Shown here in pieces: positions 7,780 to 14,879 of a DNA stretch of 34,920 bases. The DNA is taken from NCBI GenBank assembly GCA_945882215.1, contig CAMCWM010000039.1, positions 1 to 34,920 of the forward strand, read 5' to 3'. The position numbers and the translations under genes are program-made. Each line of letters starts with the position of its first letter. The stretch's first letter is position 1. The DNA comes from Akkermansia muciniphila. Lineage in GTDB: Bacteria; Verrucomicrobiota; Verrucomicrobiia; Verrucomicrobiales; Verrucomicrobiaceae. The notes below the pieces were generated by a model, which was given only the letters and a program-made list of their open reading frames with translations, did not search any database and was not told the DNA's origin.

Positions 7780-7809
7780 TTGACGAAGGCCGCGTGACTC
7801 CGGCATGCT
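7780..7809 (+). promoter_or_regulatory. Candidate promoter of the HrgA-like gene
   Basis: TTGACG (7780-7785) and CATGCT (7804-7809) are spaced by 18 bases, 18 bases upstream of the ATG at 7827. The -35 matches 5 of 6 and the -10 matches 3 of 6 consensus bases, so this is tentative. Confidence 0.35.
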
Positions 7810-7826
7810 GAGAAAATCTTAGACGG

Positions 7827-8795
7827 ATGAACCTGCGCGAACAACTGCGACACCTGCTCCCCGAAATCCTGCCGGACGATCCTGCGGAGGCCATCAAGGG
7901 CACCGAGCTCATTCGTCTCGTGCGTCATCGCCTCGGCGAAGGCTACAGCGACGCCACGCTGCGCTACCATTTCTCCATCCTCAGCTACGACCCCACTTCG
8001 CCCATCGCGAAGGTCGATCAGGGTCAGGGCTACTACCGCCGCCAGAAAAAAAACGCCGGGCCAAACGGCGTCACGCGCGCAAACCTCTTCGATGAGGAGG
8101 GCGACAGCGACCAGTGCTTGTCGCGCTTCCTGCGCATGGTCGCCATTTATGAGCGCCTCAGCCTCCAGCGCTCGCGCTATCCCTTCCTCTTGAACCGCAA
8201 CAGCAGCGGCGCCCCCAGCATGGAGGGCGAGTGGGACATCCCCGACCTCGTCGTCGCCGACTGGGATCTCGACGCCGGCAGCGACGACGCCCCGCGCTTC
8301 GACGCCTCCATGCTCGATCTCCGCCGCCACCTCGGCGGCCCCGAGGTCGGCATCACCGGCGTGCAGTTGAAGCTCAGCGTCTCACTCGAAACCTTCAGCG
8401 CCGACTTCTTCCAGGCCCTCAGCGCCACCCGCTGGACGCTGCAAAGCGAGATCGTCATCGCCGAAGGTCTGAATGACGAGGCGCTCGTCGATGCGCTGCG
8501 CAGTCTCGGCCATCAGTTCGGTGTCGGCATCAGCAGCCTCGGCATCCAGCTCACGCAGCTCGATGAACTCCCTTCCGCCAAAGAACTCCGCGCCATGAGC
8601 GCCGCCGAGTTCGAGGCCGTGCAGAACCTGCTGCGCATCCAAAAAATCACCCTGCCCACGCCCCGTCACAACATCGACTGGCCCGCGCTCAACGCCCTGC
8701 GCAAAAAGCACGACTCCGTCGCCGACCTCGTCCGCTGGCTCTCCGACTGCCTCGCGAAGCGACAGCCGGAATGGGTCGGTGGAGTGGTGAAATAA
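7827..8795 (+). CDS. HrgA-like winged-helix protein with PD-(D/E)XK-type nuclease-like domain
   Basis: A 322-residue cytoplasmic protein. Residues 1-75 look like a winged helix-turn-helix (SDATLRYHFSILSYD, then a wing with VDQGQGYYRR). The central part resembles COG2958 (HrgA): EWDIPDLVVADWD with D140, then VQLKLSVS with Q180 and K182, then ADFFQALSATRW and a FGVGISSLGI strand. The order D...QxK followed by a helix is what the PD-(D/E)XK nuclease fold needs, with Gln in place of Glu as in Mrr-type enzymes. HrgA-like proteins are linked by family knowledge to restriction and host-defence loci, but no methyltransferase or specificity subunit is nearby here. A DNA-binding or DNA-cleaving role is inference from motif resemblance. 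Confidence 0.6.
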   Translation: MNLREQLRHLLPEILPDDPAEAIKGTELIRLVRHRLGEGYSDATLRYHFSILSYDPTSPIAKVDQGQGYYRRQKKNAGPNGVTRANLFDEEGDSDQCLSRFLRMVAIYERLSLQRSRYPFLLNRNSSGAPSMEGEWDIPDLVVADWDLDAGSDDAPRFDASMLDLRRHLGGPEVGITGVQLKLSVSLETFSADFFQALSATRWTLQSEIVIAEGLNDEALVDALRSLGHQFGVGISSLGIQLTQLDELPSAKELRAMSAAEFEAVQNLLRIQKITLPTPRHNIDWPALNALRKKHDSVADLVRWLSDCLAKRQPEWVGGVVK

Positions 8796-8810
8796 GCTTT
8801 CATTCAGCTC

Positions 8811-9242
8811 ATGACGCGCACGAGCTGGGAGAGAATTGATGTGTTGTTCCGGTTTCTCGTTACAGGACTCAAGGCATTACTCTTTGGCTTTGCACTTTGG
8901 TTTTTTTTGCTGGCAGTCAGTGCGTTTGATGCGGAGGTCGACTATGAACATCATATTCAGCGACTCTGGCATTGGCCATTCTACTTTTTTCGATCCGATT
9001 GGGGGTTGGGCTTGGTCTATGGCGGTGTGTTCTTCTTTGCCGCCATATTAGCTTCGCGTTCGCGAAGGAGCTGTTGCCCTGCGTTGGCTGCTTTCATTGC
9101 TTATGCCGTCTTCGTTGTAATGGCAGGCTTACCGAATCCAATGCCTTCCGAATCATATTATTGGGTTTTCCTTTCGCCGTTAATCACTGCTCCCGCTGGT
9201 GGATGGTTTGGTGAACGCGTTTTTCGACGATTTCATCGCTGA
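8811..9242 (+). CDS. Small polytopic membrane protein, unknown function
   Basis: A 143-residue frame with four hydrophobic segments: about residues 14-38 (LLFGFALWFFLLAV), 64-81 (GLGLVYGGVFFFAAILA), 88-106 (AALAAFIAYAVFVVMAGL in part) and 115-130. A Tyr/Trp/Phe-rich loop lies between the first two and the C-terminus is basic. I do not recognise a family. Codon use is less GC-rich than in neighbouring genes, with many TTT, TAT and GTT codons, so it may be a recent arrival or a weakly expressed gene. It follows the HrgA-like gene by 15 bases, close enough for cotranscription. The hydrophobic periodicity argues for a real protein, but homologues would be needed to be sure. Confidence 0.6.
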   Translation: MTRTSWERIDVLFRFLVTGLKALLFGFALWFFLLAVSAFDAEVDYEHHIQRLWHWPFYFFRSDWGLGLVYGGVFFFAAILASRSRRSCCPALAAFIAYAVFVVMAGLPNPMPSESYYWVFLSPLITAPAGGWFGERVFRRFHR

Positions 9243-9381
9243 TGGTCTTTCGCATACCCACCCAATGCAAAACCCGGCTGCTTGGCATCTTTTCAAATCT
9301 GAAATCGCAATTCGCTCGTGCGACAGAAGCTGCTGAGGTCGAAGAAACCTTTCTGCTTTCGCACGCGTTCCCTAAATCTGC

Positions 9382-10461
9382 ATGACCCGACGCGCCTTTC
9401 TCACCTCAGCCGCTGCTTTGGCAGCCCTGCCGCTGCCAGCGGCGTTGCGTGGGAAGCGGATGGGGATTGTGATTCATTCGTATGGGAAGCGCTGGCAGGG
9501 GAAATACTCCAGCCTCAAGTTTCCACCGTTCGAGCATGCGCTGGATGTGCTGGATCATGTGCGCGGCCTCGGTGTGGGCGCGTTGCAGATCATGGTCAAT
9601 GGCTGGACGGCCGAACTGGCCGCAAAGGTGCGTGCCACCTGCGAATCCTACGGCATGCAGCTCGAAGGCAGCATCACGCTGCCGAAAAACGAGAAGGATG
9701 TGGTCCGCTTTGAAAACGAACTGCGCATCGCCAAGGAAGCAGGCGCGACCATCTTCCGGTCGGCGACCGGCGGGCGGCGCTACGAGTTGTTTTCCAGCCT
9801 GGAGGAGTTCAAGCACTTCAAAGCGAGCGCGTTCAAGTCCATGCAGCTCGCCGAACCGGTTGCGCGGCGGCAGCGCGTGCGGATCGGCATCGAGAATCAC
9901 AAGGATTTTCATGCCGCCGAGCTGGCGGAGATGCTGGGGCGGCTCAGCAGCCCGCATCTCGGTGCGTGCGTTGATACGGGCAACAGCATCGCCCTTCTTG
10001 AAGATCCGATGCGAGTGGTCGAAACACTCGCGCCCTTTGCCGTGACCACACACATCAAGGACATGGCCGTGCAGGAGACGCCCACCGGCTTCCTACTCTC
10101 CGAAGTGCCGCTGGGAGAGGGCATTCTCGATCTGCCGCGCATGTTCGCGCTGTTTGAGAAGCACAATCCGCAGATCACCTATCACCTGGAGATGATCACG
10201 CGCGATCCGCTGGACATTCCCTGCCTCAAACCCGGCTACTGGGCCACTTTTCCCGACAAACCCGGCACCGAACTCGCCCGCACGCTCACGATGGTACACG
10301 AACGCAAGGCCGCGAAGCTCCCCAAGATCTCCGGCCTCAGCACGGAAGCCGCGCTGGAATACGAGGAGGCTAACATCGTGAAGTGCCTTGAAGTGGCCGG
10401 AGACAAGCTCGGCTTCAACCTGCCCGCGCCCACCAAGCCGAACGGCAAGGATGAAAAGTGA
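9382..10461 (+). CDS. Tat-exported sugar phosphate isomerase/epimerase-like TIM-barrel protein
   Basis: A 359-residue protein opening with MTRRAFLTSAAALAALPLPA, a twin-arginine signal with hydrophobic core, so it is probably exported folded. The rest is a xylose-isomerase-like (AP endonuclease 2 family) TIM barrel. Candidate metal ligands sit at strand ends in IGIENH, CVDTGN, THIKDM and YHLEM, the usual Glu/Asp/His/Glu set. Such proteins isomerise or epimerise sugars or related polyols using a divalent metal. Exported versions with Tat signals are frequent in Planctomycetes and Verrucomicrobia, often near dehydrogenases or sulfatases; none is adjacent here. The Lys-rich tail has no recognised role. 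Substrate unknown. Confidence 0.85.
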   Translation: MTRRAFLTSAAALAALPLPAALRGKRMGIVIHSYGKRWQGKYSSLKFPPFEHALDVLDHVRGLGVGALQIMVNGWTAELAAKVRATCESYGMQLEGSITLPKNEKDVVRFENELRIAKEAGATIFRSATGGRRYELFSSLEEFKHFKASAFKSMQLAEPVARRQRVRIGIENHKDFHAAELAEMLGRLSSPHLGACVDTGNSIALLEDPMRVVETLAPFAVTTHIKDMAVQETPTGFLLSEVPLGEGILDLPRMFALFEKHNPQITYHLEMITRDPLDIPCLKPGYWATFPDKPGTELARTLTMVHERKAAKLPKISGLSTEAALEYEEANIVKCLEVAGDKLGFNLPAPTKPNGKDEK

Positions 10462-10468
10462 GTGGTGG

Positions 10469-10496
10469 TTGATGATCGGCGTGCCGCATCCATGAT
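10469..10496 (+). promoter_or_regulatory. Candidate promoter of recQ
   Basis: TTGATG (10469-10474) and CATGAT (10491-10496) are 16 bases apart in the gap before recQ. Transcription would start near 10503, only a few bases before the GTG start at 10506, implying a nearly leaderless message. Weak consensus match. Confidence 0.3.
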
Positions 10497-10505
10497 GCGT
10501 GGCCC

Positions 10506-12659
10506 GTGCCCGAATCTCCTCCAGCCGCTGAATCCACCCCCATTCACGACGCCAAACTGGCGTTGCAGAAGTATTTCGGCTTCCGCGAGTTCCTGGACGG
10601 GCAGGAAACCGTGATGGCGAGCATTTTGAGCGGACGCGACACGATGGTCATCATGCCGACCGGCGGCGGCAAATCGCTCTGCTACCAGCTTCCGGCGATG
10701 GTGATGGATGGCGTGACGGTGGTGGTGAGCCCGCTCATCGCGCTGATGAAGGATCAGGTGGATGCGCTGGAGCGGCGCGGCATTCCGGCGACGCTGATCA
10801 ACAGCTCGATCTCGTTGGGCGAGCAGCAAGAACGCATCGAAGCGCTACGGCGGGGCGAGTACAAGCTCGTTTATGTCGCGCCGGAGCGTTTTCGCAGCCG
10901 CATGTTCACGAATGCACTGCGGCAGGTGCAGATTGCGCTGTTTGCGGTGGATGAGGCGCACTGTCTCTCGCAATGGGGCCATGACTTCCGGCCGGATTAC
11001 ATGCGGCTGGGCGAAGCGCTGGAGCATCTGGACCGCCCGCAGGTCATCGCGCTGACGGCCACGGCCACGCCGGAGGTGCGTGGGGACATTTTGAAGACGC
11101 TGCAACTGCGCGATCCCTACGTGGTCATTCGCGGCTTCGAGCGGCCGAACCTGAGCCTGAACATCGCGCAGACGAAAAGCAGCGGCGACAAATACGAGCG
11201 GCTCAAAAAAATCATCACGCAGTACAAGACGGGCATCATCTACTGCTCCACCCGCAAGCGAGTCGAAGAAGTCGGCGAGGAATTGAAGGACTGGAAGATC
11301 AAGGTCATCGAATACCACGGTGGACTCGACGACAAGGAGCGTGAATCACGCCAGACGAAGTTCATCACGAAGAAAGCCGATGTCGCCGTGGCCACGAACG
11401 CCTTTGGCATGGGCATTGACCGCTCGGACGTGCGGTTTGTCGTTCACTTCGATGTTCCCGGCAGTGTGGAGGCCTACTATCAGGAAGCAGGCCGTGCCGG
11501 ACGCGATGGCGAGCCGTCGCAGTGCGAGCTGTTCTTCAATTTTGCCGACACGAAGACGCAGGAGTTCTTCATTGATGGCAATAACCCGAGCGTGGAGATC
11601 ATTCGGAGCGTGTATCAGACGCTGCTCAATGCGGCGGACTCGAATCACGAAGTGCAGGCCTCGATTGATGACATCGCCGACCGTGCTGGGGCCAAGAACA
11701 GCATGGCGATCGGCTCGGCGCTCAGTCACCTCGCGCGCAACGGCTACATCGAGCGCTTCGACATTCCCGGGAAGCGCATTCGCGGTACACGGCTGCTGCA
11801 GCCAAAGGTGCTGACGCGCGATCTTGAAATCGACATGGACGCGTTGCGCGAAAAGGACCGCCGCGACCGCTCGAAGCTCAAGTCGATGATCGAGCTGTGC
11901 TATGACAACCAAGCCTGCCGCCAGGAGCAGATCCTGCGCTACTTCGGCGAGACCGAGAGCACGCCCTGCGGCACCTGCGATGTGTGCAAGGCCGAAGGCG
12001 TGCAGCCGCCGCGTGAGGGTACGGCGGAGGAAGTCACCATGCTGCGTCAGGCGCTCAGTGGCATCGCCCGCATGTCCACGAAGCATGCGGATGGCACTTG
12101 GGAAGGCCGGTATGGCAAAGGGCGCATCATTCAGATGCTCGTGGGCAGCAAGTCGAAGGAGATCGTCGATGCCGGGCACGATCAACTCAGCACCTACGGC
12201 CTGCTCAAGCACGTCGGCACGCAGGCGTTGCATCCGTTGTTCGCTGAACTGGAGAAACTGGGCCTCATCGAGACCAGCACCGGCGAATATCCCATTGTCT
12301 CACTCACCGCACAGGGAATCGCGGCAATGAAGGGAGGCCAGAACGTCAAGATGCGCTGGCCGTCGATGCACTCGCCGATGACGAAGCCGAAGGGCAAGAC
12401 GGCGCTGAACGAAGAACTCGCCGCCCGTGAGCTTGGTTTCGATGATGCGTTGTTCGAAAAGTTGAAGCGCCATCGCACGACTCTGGCGGAATCGGAAGGC
12501 GTGCCGTCTTACGTCATCTTCAACAACCAGACACTGGAGTTCATGACGCGGTTGAAGCCGAAAACGATTGAGGCTGGACTCAAGATTCGCGGTGTGGGCG
12601 AGAAGAAGGCGAAGGAGTATCTGCCGGACTTCATTCAGATCATCAAGAAGCACGGATGA
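10506..12659 (+). CDS. recQ: ATP-dependent DNA helicase RecQ
   Basis: A 717-residue superfamily 2 helicase that unwinds DNA 3' to 5' in recombination and fork repair. Domains in order: DEAD/H ATPase with Walker A TGGGKS (K56) and Walker B DEAH (149-152), where [15 protein letters not shown] is a RecQ signature. The helicase C domain has [15 protein letters not shown] and [10 protein letters not shown]. Next is the RecQ-Ct zinc site with four cysteines at about 465-495 (CYDNQAC and CGTCDVC), then the RQC winged helix, and finally an HRDC domain from about residue 635. Length is close to the family norm. The start is a GTG because no in-frame ATG lies just upstream. It converges on the minus-strand lipoprotein gene with only 6 bases between stops. 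Confidence 0.96.
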   Translation: MPESPPAAESTPIHDAKLALQKYFGFREFLDGQETVMASILSGRDTMVIMPTGGGKSLCYQLPAMVMDGVTVVVSPLIALMKDQVDALERRGIPATLINSSISLGEQQERIEALRRGEYKLVYVAPERFRSRMFTNALRQVQIALFAVDEAHCLSQWGHDFRPDYMRLGEALEHLDRPQVIALTATATPEVRGDILKTLQLRDPYVVIRGFERPNLSLNIAQTKSSGDKYERLKKIITQYKTGIIYCSTRKRVEEVGEELKDWKIKVIEYHGGLDDKERESRQTKFITKKADVAVATNAFGMGIDRSDVRFVVHFDVPGSVEAYYQEAGRAGRDGEPSQCELFFNFADTKTQEFFIDGNNPSVEIIRSVYQTLLNAADSNHEVQASIDDIADRAGAKNSMAIGSALSHLARNGYIERFDIPGKRIRGTRLLQPKVLTRDLEIDMDALREKDRRDRSKLKSMIELCYDNQACRQEQILRYFGETESTPCGTCDVCKAEGVQPPREGTAEEVTMLRQALSGIARMSTKHADGTWEGRYGKGRIIQMLVGSKSKEIVDAGHDQLSTYGLLKHVGTQALHPLFAELEKLGLIETSTGEYPIVSLTAQGIAAMKGGQNVKMRWPSMHSPMTKPKGKTALNEELAARELGFDDALFEKLKRHRTTLAESEGVPSYVIFNNQTLEFMTRLKPKTIEAGLKIRGVGEKKAKEYLPDFIQIIKKHG

Positions 12660-12665
12660 ATGTCG

Positions 12666-13106
12666 TCAGTAGCGGTACACGGGACGTTTCACGATGCGAG
12701 CCTTGCGAATGATGTCCGCCGGATGTTCCGGGGTGCCGCGAGTCATGAAGTTGTCGAGGCTTTTGGAGGCGTCGAGGATGGCGCGGACCTGGCCGCCAAT
12801 GGTGGGGGCGGGGTTGATGTAGTCGTCGATTCCGGCCACGGCTTTGTAAACGACTGACATTTCGACAACGAACGCGCCATCGAGACGATAAAACTCGCTG
12901 CCCGTGAGCAGGCCGGAGCCTGGAGCGCCGGTGGGTTGTGCCGGTGACTCGGGGCGCAGCGTTTTGTAGAGGCGTGCGCGGGTGACGGGGAACTCGAGAC
13001 GGCTCAGGCGTTGCTCGTAAACCTGACGGCGGCTGGATTCATCACGCGGGAGGATCGTGCAGCCTGCGGTGGTGAGGAGGAGAATGGAGGCGATCAAGCG
13101 GGTCAT
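12666..13106 (-). CDS. Small putative lipoprotein, unknown function
   Basis: A 146-residue protein with lipoprotein signal MTRLIASILLLTTAGC; the Cys at 16 would be lipidated. The mature part has no recognised domain. It includes RQVYEQRLSRLEFPVTRARLY, which suggests a short helix, a Pro/Gly linker, a beta-like part around FYRLDGAFVVEMSVVY, and a basic tail ending VKRPVYRY. The last aromatic residue at the C-terminus would suit an outer-membrane-associated protein, but that is weak. The start at 13106 is chosen because it begins the signal; the longer frame to 13214 overlaps the TPR gene. It lies 49 bases after the TPR-like gene in the same direction. PelC, the small lipoprotein of Pel loci, sits in a similar context, but I see no sequence likeness to it. 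Confidence 0.7.
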   Translation of the reverse strand: MTRLIASILLLTTAGCTILPRDESSRRQVYEQRLSRLEFPVTRARLYKTLRPESPAQPTGAPGSGLLTGSEFYRLDGAFVVEMSVVYKAVAGIDDYINPAPTIGGQVRAILDASKSLDNFMTRGTPEHPADIIRKARIVKRPVYRY

Positions 13107-13141
13107 GCCGGAGCATAGACCACCGATCCGATGATTGACGC

Positions 13142-13157
13142 GAAATTGTGCAATTTC
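13142..13157. repeat. Small inverted repeat at the end of the TPR-like gene
   Basis: GAAATTG (13142-13148) and CAATTTC (13151-13157) form 7-base arms around TG. It overlaps the TPR gene stop and lies 36 bases upstream of the lipoprotein start. It could be an operator or RNA hairpin. No T-run follows on either side. Confidence 0.35.
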
Positions 13158-14838
13158 ACTTTGCCTCAACAGCTGTGCTGAAGCTGGAAGCTTCGCCAAC
13201 GGAGGTGGGGGCAATGAGTGATTTGTGAAACTCGGTCTGGGCGGGAAATTTGGCGATCGTCGCGGTCAGCACGGCATCTGCGGCGGCATTGGGATGCTGC
13301 TGGTTCAAAGCAACGAGAGCGAGGACATCGCTGATGGTGGGCTGTTTGGAGCCTTGCACGAGGAGTTGTTGCGCACGGTGGGCGGTGGGGAGGTCATCGA
13401 GCTGGATGGCAAGGGAAGCGATCTGGCGGAGCGTGGGTTCGTCGAGATGCTCGCCGGGAATCTGCTGCAAAGTGCGCAGGGCTTGGGGGACTTGTGCATT
13501 ACGGAGCTGCAGATGTGCGAGCTTCTGCAAGGCGGGGACGTCGCCGGGGAAGCGTTTGAGAAAACCTTCCCACAGCGTGGGTGCGGAGGCGCTGCCACGC
13601 AGGGTGACGTCGATCTCTGTGAGCAGACGCCAGCCAGCACGGTTGTTCGGCGAGGTTTTGAGATGTGTGGCGAGGAGATCGCGCGCGGGAGAAGGTGCGT
13701 TGCCATCAGCGAGTGACTGGGAGAGTTCGAGGATTGAAAAACGGCGCTGCAAGGCGGTGAAAAGCTGCGCGAGTTCTTTGCCACGACCGATCTGTGTGGC
13801 GAGAGCATGCAAGCGGGCGAGGACGCGGGTTTCACCGGCGGCGGCGAGGCGGAAGAATCCGTCGCAGGCGATGCTGGTATGCTGGTGGCGGTCGGCGATG
13901 GCGGCGGATTCGCTCAACCAGCACAAGTAGTCGGCGGAGACGGTTTTCCCGGCGGCGATGTCTTCGACGGTGAGTTTGTGATCGGGGAAAGTGCGCAGGT
14001 GGCGCTCGATCCAAGGCAGCAATTCGGCGGACTCCCCAGCGGCATGCGTGGCGAGCAGCGCGCGCTGCATGAGGCGCGGCGGAATGGCCGCGTCGAGTTT
14101 CAGGGAGCGCAATTCATCGAGCACGATGCGGCTGGCCTCGGCGTAACGCGTGCCTTCGAGCAGGAGCGTGGTCTGCAAATCGAACGCGTCGTCGCGTTGC
14201 ACAGCATCGAGGCGTGGTTTGGATTCATCGAGCCAGACATTGACGACACGCAGGGCCGCCGCCGGACGGCGGGCGAGACGCGCGGCCTCGGCGAGGTTCA
14301 GCACGTTTTGCCATGAGGCGGCGGGAGATTCGCAGGCGCGCACGTGGATTTCGAGGGCGAGGCTGAGCTCGTTGTTTTCGACGGCCTGCGAGGCGAGCAG
14401 TTCCAGCACTTCGATCTTGTGCGGTTCTTCGAGACGATCGCCTGATGCCGAGATGAGCAGACGGCTGTCGTCGATGAACGGCGCGTCGGGGCGGGTGAGT
14501 TCGGCAAAGATGAGCGCGGTGTTGAGCGGGCAGGGGGCGTGAAGAGGCCCCTCCTGCACCGTGAGCTGGCGCAGACGCTGCTCGGGCACGGTTTTGCGCC
14601 ACTCCTGCAAAGCCCGGACCTCGCGCTCAGGCAGCATGGCGAGTTGAAAGACGGCGGCCTGCTGCAGGTGTTTGGGCGCATGCGCGAGATGTGCGGCGAT
14701 CTCGGTGCGCGTGACTTCGAGCAGTGAATCGCCTTTCGTGGACGCGGGGTCGTTCGCATGCAAACGCCAGCCCCAGGCGACGGCCAGAGATGCGTAGGAA
14801 AGGATGAGCAGGGAAACTTGGCGTGAGCTGCGTGACAT
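13156..14838 (-). CDS. Exported TPR-like helical repeat protein beside the PelA-like gene
   Basis: A 560-residue protein with an N-terminal hydrophobic segment (about residues 6-24) acting as signal or anchor, then almost entirely helical repeats. Repeating patterns of about 34 residues with small/large residue alternation are seen, for example ALQKLAHLQLRNAQVPQALRTL and LRQIASLAIQLDDLPTAHRAQ, and are typical of degenerate TPRs. In Pel loci the partner of PelA is PelB, a long protein of periplasmic TPRs plus an outer-membrane porin. This one is about half PelB length and shows no C-terminal beta-barrel pattern, so it could be a PelB-TPR-like scaffold only. It is separated from the PelA-like gene by 41 bases made of an ATTCGTC-type repeat. 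Function inferred from position. Confidence 0.7.
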   Translation of the reverse strand: MSRSSRQVSLLILSYASLAVAWGWRLHANDPASTKGDSLLEVTRTEIAAHLAHAPKHLQQAAVFQLAMLPEREVRALQEWRKTVPEQRLRQLTVQEGPLHAPCPLNTALIFAELTRPDAPFIDDSRLLISASGDRLEEPHKIEVLELLASQAVENNELSLALEIHVRACESPAASWQNVLNLAEAARLARRPAAALRVVNVWLDESKPRLDAVQRDDAFDLQTTLLLEGTRYAEASRIVLDELRSLKLDAAIPPRLMQRALLATHAAGESAELLPWIERHLRTFPDHKLTVEDIAAGKTVSADYLCWLSESAAIADRHQHTSIACDGFFRLAAAGETRVLARLHALATQIGRGKELAQLFTALQRRFSILELSQSLADGNAPSPARDLLATHLKTSPNNRAGWRLLTEIDVTLRGSASAPTLWEGFLKRFPGDVPALQKLAHLQLRNAQVPQALRTLQQIPGEHLDEPTLRQIASLAIQLDDLPTAHRAQQLLVQGSKQPTISDVLALVALNQQHPNAAADAVLTATIAKFPAQTEFHKSLIAPTSVGEASSFSTAVEAK

Positions 14839-14843
14839 GGAAA

Positions 14844-14879
14844 GAATGACGAAATCCGAATGAGGAATGACGAATGATT
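14844..14879. repeat. ATTCGTC-type tandem intergenic repeat
   Basis: Read on the minus strand, the 36 bases between the PelA-like stop and the TPR-like start consist of near-identical 7-8 base units: ATTCGTC, ATTCCTC, ATTCGGA, TTTCGTC, ATTC. This family of short A/T-C-rich units recurs in intergenic DNA of Verrucomicrobia, Planctomycetes and others. When read as protein it gives the well-known artefact string HSSFGFRHSF, which is what appears here. It fills essentially the whole gap. Possible roles (mRNA spacing, slippage, recombination) are unknown. Confidence 0.7.

Noticed and set aside
7827..9242. Restriction-modification system
   Set aside because: No DNA methyltransferase or specificity subunit is present; only an HrgA-like protein and a small membrane ORF.
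13142..13157. Terminator for the TPR-like gene
   Set aside because: The 7-base inverted repeat is AT-rich with no T-run on the minus-strand downstream side, so a terminator call is not supported; it is listed only as a small inverted repeat.
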